A stretch of 10,568 nucleotides of DNA from CAKSFT01 sp045603125 (lineage in GTDB: Bacteria > Bacillota > Clostridia > UBA1381): NCBI GenBank assembly GCA_045603125.1, contig JAZULN010000052.1, positions 1-10,568 on the forward strand. The letters run 5' to 3'. This document shows positions 1 to 6,098 of the stretch, one piece after another. Positions within the stretch are counted from its first letter, which is position 1. Each line of letters starts with the position of its first letter. The position numbers and the translations under genes are program-made. The notes beneath the pieces were generated by a model that saw only the letters and a program-made list of their open reading frames with translations, searched no databases and was not told the DNA's origin.

Positions 1-30
1 CAAGTCTTCGATGCCCCTTTCAGGGGTTAA
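1..30 (+). CDS. Possible 3' tail of a transposase gene entering from the left edge
   Basis: Frame 1 is open from the window edge and ends at TAA (28-30), giving the nine residues QVFDAPFRG. I vaguely recall small IS200/IS605 TnpA proteins ending in a PF-x-G-like tail, and the hairpins just downstream fit that idea. Nine residues cannot identify a protein, and the frame may not be coding at all. Frame 2 is also open, to a stop at 68-70. Only the sequence to the left of this window can decide. Confidence 0.15.
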   Translation, partial: QVFDAPFRG

Positions 31-83
31 GCCTGTAATAGCCCCTTCTAGGGGCTGGTCAAACCACTAGTTTACTAGTGGTT
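1..83. mobile_element. Possible right end of an IS200/IS605-like element (three tandem hairpins)
   Basis: Three perfect inverted repeats follow one another. They are CCCCT/AGGGG (14-18 and 22-26, loop 3), AGCCCCT/AGGGGCT (40-46 and 50-56, loop 3) and AACCACTAG/CTAGTGGTT (62-70 and 75-83, loop TTTA). None is followed by a clear T-run on either strand, so they are not convincing intrinsic terminators. Subterminal hairpins are what Y1 transposases of the IS200/IS605 family bind, and the order 'end of a small ORF, then hairpins' fits such an element truncated by the window edge. A short plus-strand reading frame runs in from the edge and stops at 28-30. The assignment rests on architecture only, because no transposase domain is visible. 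Alternatives are a REP-like intergenic repeat or a processing signal for the neighbouring transcript. Confidence 0.4.
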
Positions 84-87
84 ATGA

Positions 88-771
88 TTATATTCCAATT
101 ATATATGATGCTCTATTAGTTGGATTTTGACCCCATCTGATTTCGACAGGTGTTGAGTCATCTCTTAAGATATAACAGACGGTGATATCAATAGTTGCAT
201 TGGTAAGGACTGTGGTATACACATCCTTTTCCTCAAAAGAACTGCCTGATAAATTTATGCCGTTTTGGTAAAAGTCACAGTAACTCAAAAACAGATTCAA
301 ATTAGTGTCATATTCATCGAGATTTGTATAAGTTCCTTCGAAAAGTATGTATTTTTTTTGTTCATCATGATTAGGATTTACCACTTTATATGAAGTTAAG
401 ACTAACCTTCCGGCGTTTAAAACTTCAAAAGTCGGATTTGGTAGATTCCCTTCTTTTAGCAATTTGTATTTTCCGTTACTTTCCGCCTCTTTTGAAACAG
501 AGGCTACTACATCATTGGACTCTTTTTTTACCGTAGGAATAGACGGCTTTTTCTCGGTGACTTTCTTGTCGTCATCGTCATCGTCTTTGTCATCATCGTC
601 GGCCATATCTTTATCTTTTTGTTTGTCTTTGTCGGTATCTTTATCCTTTTTTGCAAATAAATCGCTAACGCTCACGGTCTTCTTCTCATCATCGTCTTTT
701 TTTGAATCTTCTCCGCAACCGGTAAGGGATAGGGAAAGAATAAGTGCTAATATAAGTGATAATTTTTTCAT
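88..771 (-). CDS. Secreted lipoprotein with Asp/Lys-rich linker, possible DUF5067-like C-terminal domain
   Basis: This 227-aa protein is probably exported and anchored to the outer face of the membrane. Residues 1-19 form a classical lipoprotein signal: MKK, a hydrophobic core, then the lipobox LTGC with C19 as the lipidated cysteine. Residues 21-75 are a very acidic and lysine-rich linker containing long Asp runs, probably disordered. Residues 100-227 look like a compact beta-rich domain. Its pattern (TNLDEYDTN, FYQNGINL, then a late DDSTPVEI) reminds me of DUF5067-type lipoprotein domains, but I cannot confirm this. The start at 771 is chosen because the signal peptide begins there, AAGGAG lies 8 bases upstream, and a strong promoter at 807-835 would start transcription downstream of the longer possible start at 816. 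It is a single-gene transcript with no known function. The gene ends against the hairpin cluster at 1-83. Confidence 0.85.
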   Translation of the reverse strand: MKKLSLILALILSLSLTGCGEDSKKDDDEKKTVSVSDLFAKKDKDTDKDKQKDKDMADDDDKDDDDDDKKVTEKKPSIPTVKKESNDVVASVSKEAESNGKYKLLKEGNLPNPTFEVLNAGRLVLTSYKVVNPNHDEQKKYILFEGTYTNLDEYDTNLNLFLSYCDFYQNGINLSGSSFEEKDVYTTVLTNATIDITVCYILRDDSTPVEIRWGQNPTNRASYIIGI

Positions 772-806
772 TTTAAAAACTCCTTTTTCAAATTTAACCT
801 GAAAAT

Positions 807-835
807 AGTATAACACTAATTGAAAAAAATGTCAA
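807..835 (-). promoter_or_regulatory. SigA-type promoter of the lipoprotein gene
   Basis: On the minus strand TTGACA (830-835) is followed by a 17-bp spacer and TATACT (807-812). A TG one base before the -10 makes it an extended -10 element. Predicted transcription starts near position 800, about 29 bases before the ATG at 771. The promoter sits just after the terminator of the nag operon. Confidence 0.8.
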
Positions 836-850
836 CATAAGGTTAAAAGT

Positions 851-885
851 AAAAATGAGTCCACCAAGTGTTTGATGAACTCATT
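851..885 (-). terminator. Intrinsic terminator after nagA
   Basis: Read on the minus strand this is a 14-bp stem (arms 872-885 and 854-867) with a GUGU-region loop at 868-871. It includes G-U wobbles and is followed by five U from 855-851 and further U-rich sequence. The wobble pairs are only valid on the minus strand, which fixes the direction. It lies 9 bases beyond the nagA stop and closes the amino-sugar operon. Confidence 0.85.
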
Positions 886-893
886 ATGAAGTT

Positions 894-1958
894 TTAAAAT
901 TTAAATTTTCCGCCTGAAATTACATTTAAAAGATTTAGGTTATCGTCTAATACCAAAAGATCTGCGTCATAACCTTCTTTTATGTAGCCCTTATTTACCT
1001 TCATAAGGTTCGAGGGCGTGGCACTTGCCATATAGAAGGCATCCTCTTCCGGAATGCCAAATTCAATGGCCTTTTTTACACACTCTAAAAGTGTTGATGT
1101 ACTGCCGGCAAGGGCTCCGCTGTCTGTCCGGGCAACTTTATTCTTTACAGTCATTTCCATACCGCCAAATTCATAGGTTCCGTCGGAAAGTCCGCCTGCC
1201 CTCATACAGTCGCTGATTAAAACCATACGCTCTTTTCCAAATAAGCGGTATAGGGTTCTTATGATTGCCGGATGCAGATGTATACCGTCGGATATAACCT
1301 GAACGAAGATGTTTTTGTCGATAGCAGCACCAATCGGCCCCGGTTCTCTGTGATGAAGTGGGGGCATAGCATTAAAGGTGTGGGTTAAGCAGTTAGCCCC
1401 GGCCTCCATTGCCAATACTGCCTCTTCGTAGCTACAATCGGTATGACCTATGGTGACTACTGCATCGCATTCTTTTATAAAATCGATGCTACCCGAAAGC
1501 TCCGGTGCGATTGTGACCATCTTTATGTTTTTTAATTTCTTATATTCTTGAATATCAGGGTTTTTTATAAAACCTGCATTTTGAGCACCCTTATATTTTT
1601 CGTTAATATAAGGCCCTTCCATATGAAAGCCTAAAATTTCGGCACCACTTTGGGAGAGGATTGTGTCTGTAGCCTTTTTTATAGTTTCAAAGTCCATGGT
1701 CATAGTGGTGGGAAGCCACGATGTTGTGCCTTCTCGGATTAGAAACTCTGACATCTCGACTAATTTATCGCCGTCCATGGTGTCGTAACCGCCATATCCG
1801 TGGCAGTGGGTATCAAAAAGGCCAGGATAGACCTTTTTGCCCGCCATATCAATACCGTCAAGGTCGGTTTTGCCGACCTTTTCGATAATTCCGTCTCTAA
1901 TGACAATATCGGTGATTTCCCCCAAAACTTTACAGTTTTTCAAAACCGATTTATCCAT
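894..1958 (-). CDS. nagA: N-acetylglucosamine-6-phosphate deacetylase
   Basis: Cytoplasmic amidohydrolase that converts GlcNAc-6-phosphate to glucosamine-6-phosphate plus acetate, feeding NagB. At 354 aa it is slightly shorter than the usual 380-400. Visible motifs are the metal-binding HCH (H51, H53) in PGLFDTHCHG, the HMEGPY strand with the metal ligand E114, GHT (H172), LTHTFNAM (H193), the substrate loop SDGIHLHP (223-230), and ISD with catalytic D250. An intact HxH suggests a site able to bind two metals, unlike the E. coli enzyme where this pair is replaced. Its ATG overlaps the end of nagB by 8 bases, and AGGAGG lies within the nagB 3' end, so translation is probably coupled. It is the last gene of the operon, followed directly by a terminator. 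The family assignment is firm. A related 6-phosphate N-acetylhexosamine as true substrate cannot be excluded. Confidence 0.95.
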   Translation of the reverse strand: MDKSVLKNCKVLGEITDIVIRDGIIEKVGKTDLDGIDMAGKKVYPGLFDTHCHGYGGYDTMDGDKLVEMSEFLIREGTTSWLPTTMTMDFETIKKATDTILSQSGAEILGFHMEGPYINEKYKGAQNAGFIKNPDIQEYKKLKNIKMVTIAPELSGSIDFIKECDAVVTIGHTDCSYEEAVLAMEAGANCLTHTFNAMPPLHHREPGPIGAAIDKNIFVQVISDGIHLHPAIIRTLYRLFGKERMVLISDCMRAGGLSDGTYEFGGMEMTVKNKVARTDSGALAGSTSTLLECVKKAIEFGIPEEDAFYMASATPSNLMKVNKGYIKEGYDADLLVLDDNLNLLNVISGGKFKF

Positions 1959-2667
1959 TATAAGCCTCCTTGTCGACGATTAAAACAACATCAGGATGAA
2001 CCTTTAGCATAGTTGCAGGAACGTCTGTTGTGATGTTGTCGTCTAAAAGTGCTTTTACAGCGTTATGCTTATTCTTACCGTTTGCAAGAATTATGATTTT
2101 CTTCGAGCTTAAAATTGTTGCAATACCCATTGTTATTGCCTTTGTAGGAACCTGGTCGATGGTTTCAAAAAAGCGAGAGTTTGCTTTAATTGTGTCTTCT
2201 GTCAAGTCGGTAAAGTGAGTCTTTGCGATAAGGTTTTTATCAGGTTCATTAAATCCGATGTGACCGTTTTGACCGATTCCTAAGATTTGTAAATCTATTC
2301 CGCCGTAAGCTTTAATCTTTTCTTCGTATTCGTCGCAAACCTTTTCGATATTTTCGCCTGAACCATCAGGAACAAAAGATTCTTTGATATTTACGCTTTT
2401 GAATAGGTTTTCATTCATAAAATAGTGATAACTCTGGTCGTTATCAGGTGAAATTGGATAATATTCATCTAAATTAAATGATGTAACCGAAGAAAAGTCA
2501 AGTTCCTTATCTTCATACATCTTAATTAAGTTTTTATATAGTCCGATAGGTGTTGAGCCTGTTGCAAGACCTAAAACCGCATTTGGCTTCATTGTAACCT
2601 GACTTGCCACGATTTTAGCACCAACCTTAGACATTTCTTCATAATTGTCGCAAATAATTATCTGCAT
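1951..2667 (-). CDS. nagB: Glucosamine-6-phosphate deaminase
   Basis: Cytoplasmic isomerase/deaminase that converts glucosamine-6-phosphate to fructose-6-phosphate plus ammonia, joining amino-sugar catabolism to glycolysis. At 238 aa it is the short bacterial form, without the C-terminal extension of the allosteric E. coli enzyme. Motifs are the phosphate loop GLATGSTP (33-40), NLDEYY with general base D67, and GIGQNGHIGFNEP (130-142) with H136 and E141. Asn134 stands where the E. coli enzyme has Asp, which I believe is common in Gram-positive NagB. AAGGAGG lies 7 bases before the ATG. The gene starts 13 bases after the nahK stop and overlaps nagA by 8 bases, so the three are almost certainly cotranscribed. 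Confidence 0.96.
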   Translation of the reverse strand: MQIIICDNYEEMSKVGAKIVASQVTMKPNAVLGLATGSTPIGLYKNLIKMYEDKELDFSSVTSFNLDEYYPISPDNDQSYHYFMNENLFKSVNIKESFVPDGSGENIEKVCDEYEEKIKAYGGIDLQILGIGQNGHIGFNEPDKNLIAKTHFTDLTEDTIKANSRFFETIDQVPTKAITMGIATILSSKKIIILANGKNKHNAVKALLDDNITTDVPATMLKVHPDVVLIVDKEAYNG

Positions 2668-2680
2668 AAAAAATCCTCCT

Positions 2681-3757
2681 TTATTTTGCTGTTAACTCTT
2701 TAATGTATACTTCCATCTCGCCGGTTTTTTCAAGGATATCCTGATAAAGCTTGAATTGTGTTCTTGCTCTGTCAAGATTATGATTTTCGCGGTGGATTTT
2801 GAAGTATGTATCACCATTTAGGTGGTCTGTTAAGAATCTGATGCCACATTCATAGGTAAGAAGCCTGATAGACAGTGGCAGAAGTTCGATTTCTTTTTTT
2901 GTCATAACCGGAAGCAGTTCCTCCAAAAAGCCTTTTGTGAAATTTTTAAATGCGTCCATGCTAAATTGCATTAAAGATAGATCCTTTTCGTCTTCTGCTG
3001 CGGTTGCGGCACCCGTTCTTAGGGCATCACCATAGTCATATAAAAGTGAGCCGGGCATAACGGTATCCAAATCAATTACACAAAGAGCCTTACCGGTTTC
3101 TTTATCAAAAAGTACGTTATTGATTTTGGTGTCGTTATGAGTAACACGAAGAGGAATTTCTCCCGATTCGATTCCCTTTAGGACTTCGTCTATCATATAT
3201 TCTTGTTCCAGTGCAAAGTTTACTTCATCTTTTACAGAGTCAAGTCTTCCCACACGGTCTTCCTTGATTGCAGCTAAAAGATTTTCAAAACGCACTCTTG
3301 TATTGTGGAAATTCAGAATTGTCTCATATAGCTTTTCACCCGGAAAATCGTTTAGCATATTCTGGAAGCTTCCGAAAGCTTTGCCTGCCTGGTATAAAAC
3401 CTCTGCATTTTCAACTACACTATAGTATACTGTGTCGTTAATGAATTTATATACTCTGTAAACCTCTCCGTCTTCGGTGGTGTAGTAGAGCTTGCCGTCT
3501 TTGGTGGGGACAATAGCAAGTGTTTCCCTGTTCGGGTCACCGCCTGATGCAATGATTTTTTTCGATAAATGAGATGTAACATTGTTGATGTTATCCATAA
3601 GCTTATCGGCGTCGGGGAAAACATTGGTGTTTATTTTTTGTAGGATATACTTTTGGTCGGGTGTGACAAAAGTATGGTTTATGTGCCCGTCGCCATATGG
3701 AGAAACCTGATCATAATCTACAAAGTGTTTCAATACAGAAATTATATTAGATTCCAT
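2681..3757 (-). CDS. nahK: N-acetylhexosamine 1-kinase (APH-fold phosphotransferase)
   Basis: Predicted to phosphorylate GlcNAc or GalNAc at the anomeric C1 with ATP, giving the HexNAc-1-phosphate. The 358-aa length matches the Bifidobacterium longum NahK/LnpB enzyme (about 359 aa), and several stretches look nearly the same as that protein as I remember it: PYGDGHINHTF (20-30), RVYKFI (101-106), LRVTHNDTKINN (203-214) and VIDLDTVMPGS (227-237). D209 in HND is the expected catalytic base, and D229/D231 the metal-binding pair of the aminoglycoside-phosphotransferase fold. It overlaps the upstream nucleotidyltransferase gene by 11 bases. In bifidobacteria NahK acts in the lacto-N-biose/galacto-N-biose pathway after a GH112 phosphorylase. 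No GH112 gene is present here, so the source of HexNAc differs or lies elsewhere. A homoserine-kinase-like activity is the less likely alternative. Confidence 0.88.
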   Translation of the reverse strand: MESNIISVLKHFVDYDQVSPYGDGHINHTFVTPDQKYILQKINTNVFPDADKLMDNINNVTSHLSKKIIASGGDPNRETLAIVPTKDGKLYYTTEDGEVYRVYKFINDTVYYSVVENAEVLYQAGKAFGSFQNMLNDFPGEKLYETILNFHNTRVRFENLLAAIKEDRVGRLDSVKDEVNFALEQEYMIDEVLKGIESGEIPLRVTHNDTKINNVLFDKETGKALCVIDLDTVMPGSLLYDYGDALRTGAATAAEDEKDLSLMQFSMDAFKNFTKGFLEELLPVMTKKEIELLPLSIRLLTYECGIRFLTDHLNGDTYFKIHRENHNLDRARTQFKLYQDILEKTGEMEVYIKELTAK

Positions 3758-4589
3758 CGTAAAGCCCCTTATCTATTAGTTTTTTTAACGCATCGCTTAC
3801 CTTTTTTGCGTCCTCTTTATATGTAACGCCGTACCATTTTTCGCTTGTTGGCATCACAGTCACCTTTTCTCCTTCTTCCTTTATCATTTTATCAACAATG
3901 AAAGGAAGATAGAATTCTTCTTTTTCAGGATTAGAAAGGTTACTTAAGAAATTATTGAAGTCTTTTTCTATTGTGTCAAAAATTGTAGGCTGAAATCCCC
4001 ACATATTCATCGAAACGATTGTGGAATCGGGAAGACCTGAATTTTTGTCAAGGGCGGTGTGTTCGGTTACACTTTGTAAATACCCGTCTTTGATTTCACA
4101 TACCCCACGGCTTACAGTTCCGTTTTCTGTAAGAGTGTTTGGAAGCTTATATCCCACCATACAGGTGTTACCTTTGGTTACTAAATGATCGTGAATGAGT
4201 TTAAATGCCTCTTTTCCGTAATAGTCGTCTGCATTTATTACCGCAAAAGGAGTATTTACCGCATCACGAGCACACAGTACCGCGTGGCCTGTACCCCATG
4301 GTTTTTCTCTTTTGGAAAGTGATGAAAACTTTTCAGGAATTTTATCGGTTTCCTGAAAAACGTATTCAACATCAATCATTTTCTCGATTCTCTTTCCAAT
4401 ACATTCACGGAAATCTTTTTCTATTGCTTTTTTGATAATGAAAACAGCCTTGTTAAAGCCTGCTTTTTTGGCATCATATATTGAAAAATCCAGGATGATT
4501 TCACCGTTTGGACCGATTGGTGCGATTTGTTTTAATCCTCCAAATCTGCTACCCATTCCGGCTGCCATAACCAATAATGTTGTATCCAT
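3747..4589 (-). CDS. Sugar-1-phosphate nucleotidyltransferase (probable NDP-HexNAc pyrophosphorylase)
   Basis: 280-aa Rossmann-like nucleotidyltransferase expected to join an NTP to a sugar-1-phosphate. The signature loop is AAGMGSRFGGLKQ (9-21), where K20 would contact phosphate. PWGTGHAV (97-104) and the metal site NADDYYG (119-125) follow, and EFYLP (225-229) and WYGVTYKED (252-260) complete the fold. The start at 4589 is preferred over an upstream ATG at 4652 because AGGGGG lies 7 bases before it, the signature loop then begins at the usual distance from the N-terminus, and a promoter at 4620-4648 starts transcription near 4613. Overlapping nahK by 11 bases, it most plausibly uses the kinase product to make UDP-GlcNAc or UDP-GalNAc. 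In bifidobacteria a GalT-like uridylyltransferase fills this slot. Substrate and nucleotide are inferred from context only. Confidence 0.85.
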   Translation of the reverse strand: MDTTLLVMAAGMGSRFGGLKQIAPIGPNGEIILDFSIYDAKKAGFNKAVFIIKKAIEKDFRECIGKRIEKMIDVEYVFQETDKIPEKFSSLSKREKPWGTGHAVLCARDAVNTPFAVINADDYYGKEAFKLIHDHLVTKGNTCMVGYKLPNTLTENGTVSRGVCEIKDGYLQSVTEHTALDKNSGLPDSTIVSMNMWGFQPTIFDTIEKDFNNFLSNLSNPEKEEFYLPFIVDKMIKEEGEKVTVMPTSEKWYGVTYKEDAKKVSDALKKLIDKGLYDGI

Positions 4590-4619
4590 TACTATTCCCC
4601 CTTTTTTACTATAACTTTC

Positions 4620-4648
4620 ATTATAGCGACTATTACATACAATTTCCA
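4620..4648 (-). promoter_or_regulatory. Possible internal promoter before the nucleotidyltransferase gene
   Basis: On the minus strand a perfect TATAAT (4620-4625) is preceded, after a 17-bp spacer, by TGGAAA (4643-4648), which matches four of six -35 positions. The predicted start is near 4613, 24 bases before the ATG at 4589. It would allow the nucleotidyltransferase, nahK, nagB and nagA genes to be expressed without the oxidoreductase gene. Confidence 0.5.
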
Positions 4649-4665
4649 CCAACCAAACTATAAAA

Positions 4666-4690
4666 TTTTCGCAACCAGAGGTTGCTAAAA
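4666..4690 (-). terminator. Hairpin after the oxidoreductase gene, possible weak terminator or processing site
   Basis: A perfect GCAACC/GGTTGC stem (4671-4676 and 4680-4685) with a 3-base loop is flanked, beyond one mismatch, by pairing T and A runs. On the minus strand the bases after it are GAAAATTTTATAG, not a clean U-run, so full termination is doubtful. It lies in the 104-bp gap between the oxidoreductase stop and the nucleotidyltransferase start and may tune read-through or protect an mRNA end. Confidence 0.4.
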
Positions 4691-4693
4691 AAA

Positions 4694-5962
4694 TTATAGT
4701 TCGTCTGAATATTTATCCATATCAATTACAGTATCGGTAAATCTTGAGGTTTCTGCGGCAAAAGCAGCAATGTGGTTCATATATGATGTTCTAATGCTAC
4801 AGATAGACTTACTTGGAGTTTCGTTATTAAAGTATTTATAAAGGTCAACCATAATACCGGTATCTCCACCGCCGTGACCGGCTGTGATGCTATTGCCTTT
4901 TGCGTTTATATCATAGTCGGTGAACTTTCTGTCTTTGAAGGTGAATACATTTATAGATCCGCTATCGATATCGCCGACAATTTCACCCATTGTGCCGTAG
5001 ATTCGGATAAATCTGCCGCCGTAGTTAAAGGCGTTCATTGTAAAGGACACAGTCTCGCCGCCTTCAAATTCCATGTTAACAACCTGATGGTCAACAACAT
5101 CGTTATCGCAGGCGTAAACGCATCTTCCGTATTTGCCGGTTTTTAAAGCTTCCCATACATCTTCGTCGGTAGGGGTAACCTTTTCTGTTGCGGTTGTTCT
5201 GAACCAGTCATTCTTCTTATCATCGTAGTATAGCTTAATTGCATTATACGGACATTCTTCGGCGTGCGGACAACCGTCGGTACAACGGTCGGGTGCACCC
5301 TTTGGCTGATTTTCCTTTGTGAAATAGGTAAGTGAACCAAAAGATTGTACTTTTTTACATTCCTTGCCAATCAACCATTGCAAGATGTCGAGGTCATGGC
5401 ATGATTTTTGCAAAATCATCGGTGATGATTCCTTTGAATTTCTCCAGTTTCCGCGAACAAAACTGTGACTCTGGTGAACGTTACCGACATTTTCTGCGTG
5501 CATAATTGAAACAATATCGCCGATTGTACCCTCGTCAATAATATCCTTAATTGTGCAGAAGAATGGGGTAAATCTTAAAACGTGGCAAACGATTACCTTA
5601 ACGCCCTTTTTTTCCGCCGCCTCAGCAATCATTTTACATTCCTTAGCCGTTGGTGCCATAGGCTTTTCCAACAGAAGGTCATAGCCTTTTTCAATGCACG
5701 CAAGTGCAGGACCTATGTGCATATTATCCTGAGTGCTTATAATGGCGAAATCTGCCATTTTGGGAAGGTCGGTTATCTGCTTCCAGTCGGTAAAAAGTGC
5801 CGAGTCGGGAAGATTATGCCTGTTCTTTGCATTTTCTCTTCTTGAATCGTTTGGCTCGGCAACGGCAACGACTTCAATCTGGTCGGGGTGGTCGATAACA
5901 TATTTCGTATAGTCTGTTCCACGACCACCGTATCCTAAAACTACTGCTGTTAATTTTTTCAT
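4694..5962 (-). CDS. Gfo/Idh/MocA-family oxidoreductase with Cys-rich insert
   Basis: 422-aa NAD(P)-dependent sugar dehydrogenase-like protein, cytoplasmic, substrate unknown. The N-terminal Rossmann fold is clear: GYGGRG dinucleotide loop (10-15), acidic residue E36 after the second strand, and the EKP motif (99-101) with K100. The second domain carries KSCHDLDILQWLIG (186-199) with the usual H189. An unusual feature is a cluster of cysteines, C227-x3-C231-x5-C237, followed by C281-x3-C285 in GRCVYACDND. These could form a metal site. The intact EKP argues against a GH109 NAD-dependent glycosidase, whose motif differs. It starts with AAGGAG about 10 bases upstream and is the first gene of the operon that continues into the HexNAc kinase and nag genes, so an amino sugar or nucleotide-sugar substrate is likely by context. 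It is transcribed divergently from the AraC-type regulator. Confidence 0.9.
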   Translation of the reverse strand: MKKLTAVVLGYGGRGTDYTKYVIDHPDQIEVVAVAEPNDSRRENAKNRHNLPDSALFTDWKQITDLPKMADFAIISTQDNMHIGPALACIEKGYDLLLEKPMAPTAKECKMIAEAAEKKGVKVIVCHVLRFTPFFCTIKDIIDEGTIGDIVSIMHAENVGNVHQSHSFVRGNWRNSKESSPMILQKSCHDLDILQWLIGKECKKVQSFGSLTYFTKENQPKGAPDRCTDGCPHAEECPYNAIKLYYDDKKNDWFRTTATEKVTPTDEDVWEALKTGKYGRCVYACDNDVVDHQVVNMEFEGGETVSFTMNAFNYGGRFIRIYGTMGEIVGDIDSGSINVFTFKDRKFTDYDINAKGNSITAGHGGGDTGIMVDLYKYFNNETPSKSICSIRTSYMNHIAAFAAETSRFTDTVIDMDKYSDEL

Positions 5963-5990
5963 AGATTACATCTCCTTTTTTGTAAAATAA

Positions 5991-6019
5991 TTGACACTTT
6001 GTGCCTCTTATGATATTAT
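5991..6019 (+). promoter_or_regulatory. SigA-type promoter of the AraC-family regulator gene
   Basis: A perfect TTGACA (5991-5996) is followed by a 17-bp spacer and TATTAT (6014-6019), with TG one base before the -10. Transcription should begin near 6026, giving a leader of about 73 bases before the GTG at 6099. The likely operator repeats begin at the start site, which suggests autorepression. Confidence 0.8.
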
Positions 6020-6083
6020 GATAGCATATACGAAATAAAAAGTATATACGAATTTGGGTATAAAATATATAATTTTGTATAAA
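6010..6083. promoter_or_regulatory. Divergent control region with two pairs of direct repeats, likely AraC-type operator
   Basis: ATATACGAA occurs twice (6026-6034 and 6044-6052), 18 bp apart in the same direction. A second imperfect pair, AATTTGGGTATAAA (6051-6064) and AATTTTGTATAAA (6071-6083), follows with a 20-bp step. On the minus strand -10-like hexamers for the oxidoreductase operon are present (CATAAT at 6015-6020, TATCAT at 6010-6015), but the expected -35 position shows no match. The first repeat pair covers that zone. AraC-family activators bind direct repeats overlapping or just upstream of the -35, so this arrangement fits activation of the operon and repression of the regulator's own gene. 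The exact start site is not certain. Confidence 0.55.
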
Positions 6084-6098
6084 TTTTGAGGTGATAAA

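Noticed and set aside
585..605. DDDDK sequence in the lipoprotein linker, resembling an enteropeptidase site
   Set aside because: It is a by-product of the Asp/Lys low-complexity stretch and has no meaning in this setting.
464..802. Plus-strand reading frame of 112 codons, rich in serine
   Set aside because: It is the antisense of the lipoprotein signal and Asp-rich linker. The serine runs are the reverse complement of the Asp codons, and no ribosome site precedes it.
4590..4652. Longer start (ATG at 4652) for the nucleotidyltransferase
   Set aside because: The extra 21 residues are not family-like, the ribosome site lies before 4589, and the likely internal promoter starts transcription downstream of 4652.
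4694..5962. GH109-type NAD-dependent glycosidase in place of an oxidoreductase
   Set aside because: The dehydrogenase EKP motif and the CHDLD active-site segment are intact. The glycosidase family differs at these places as far as I recall.
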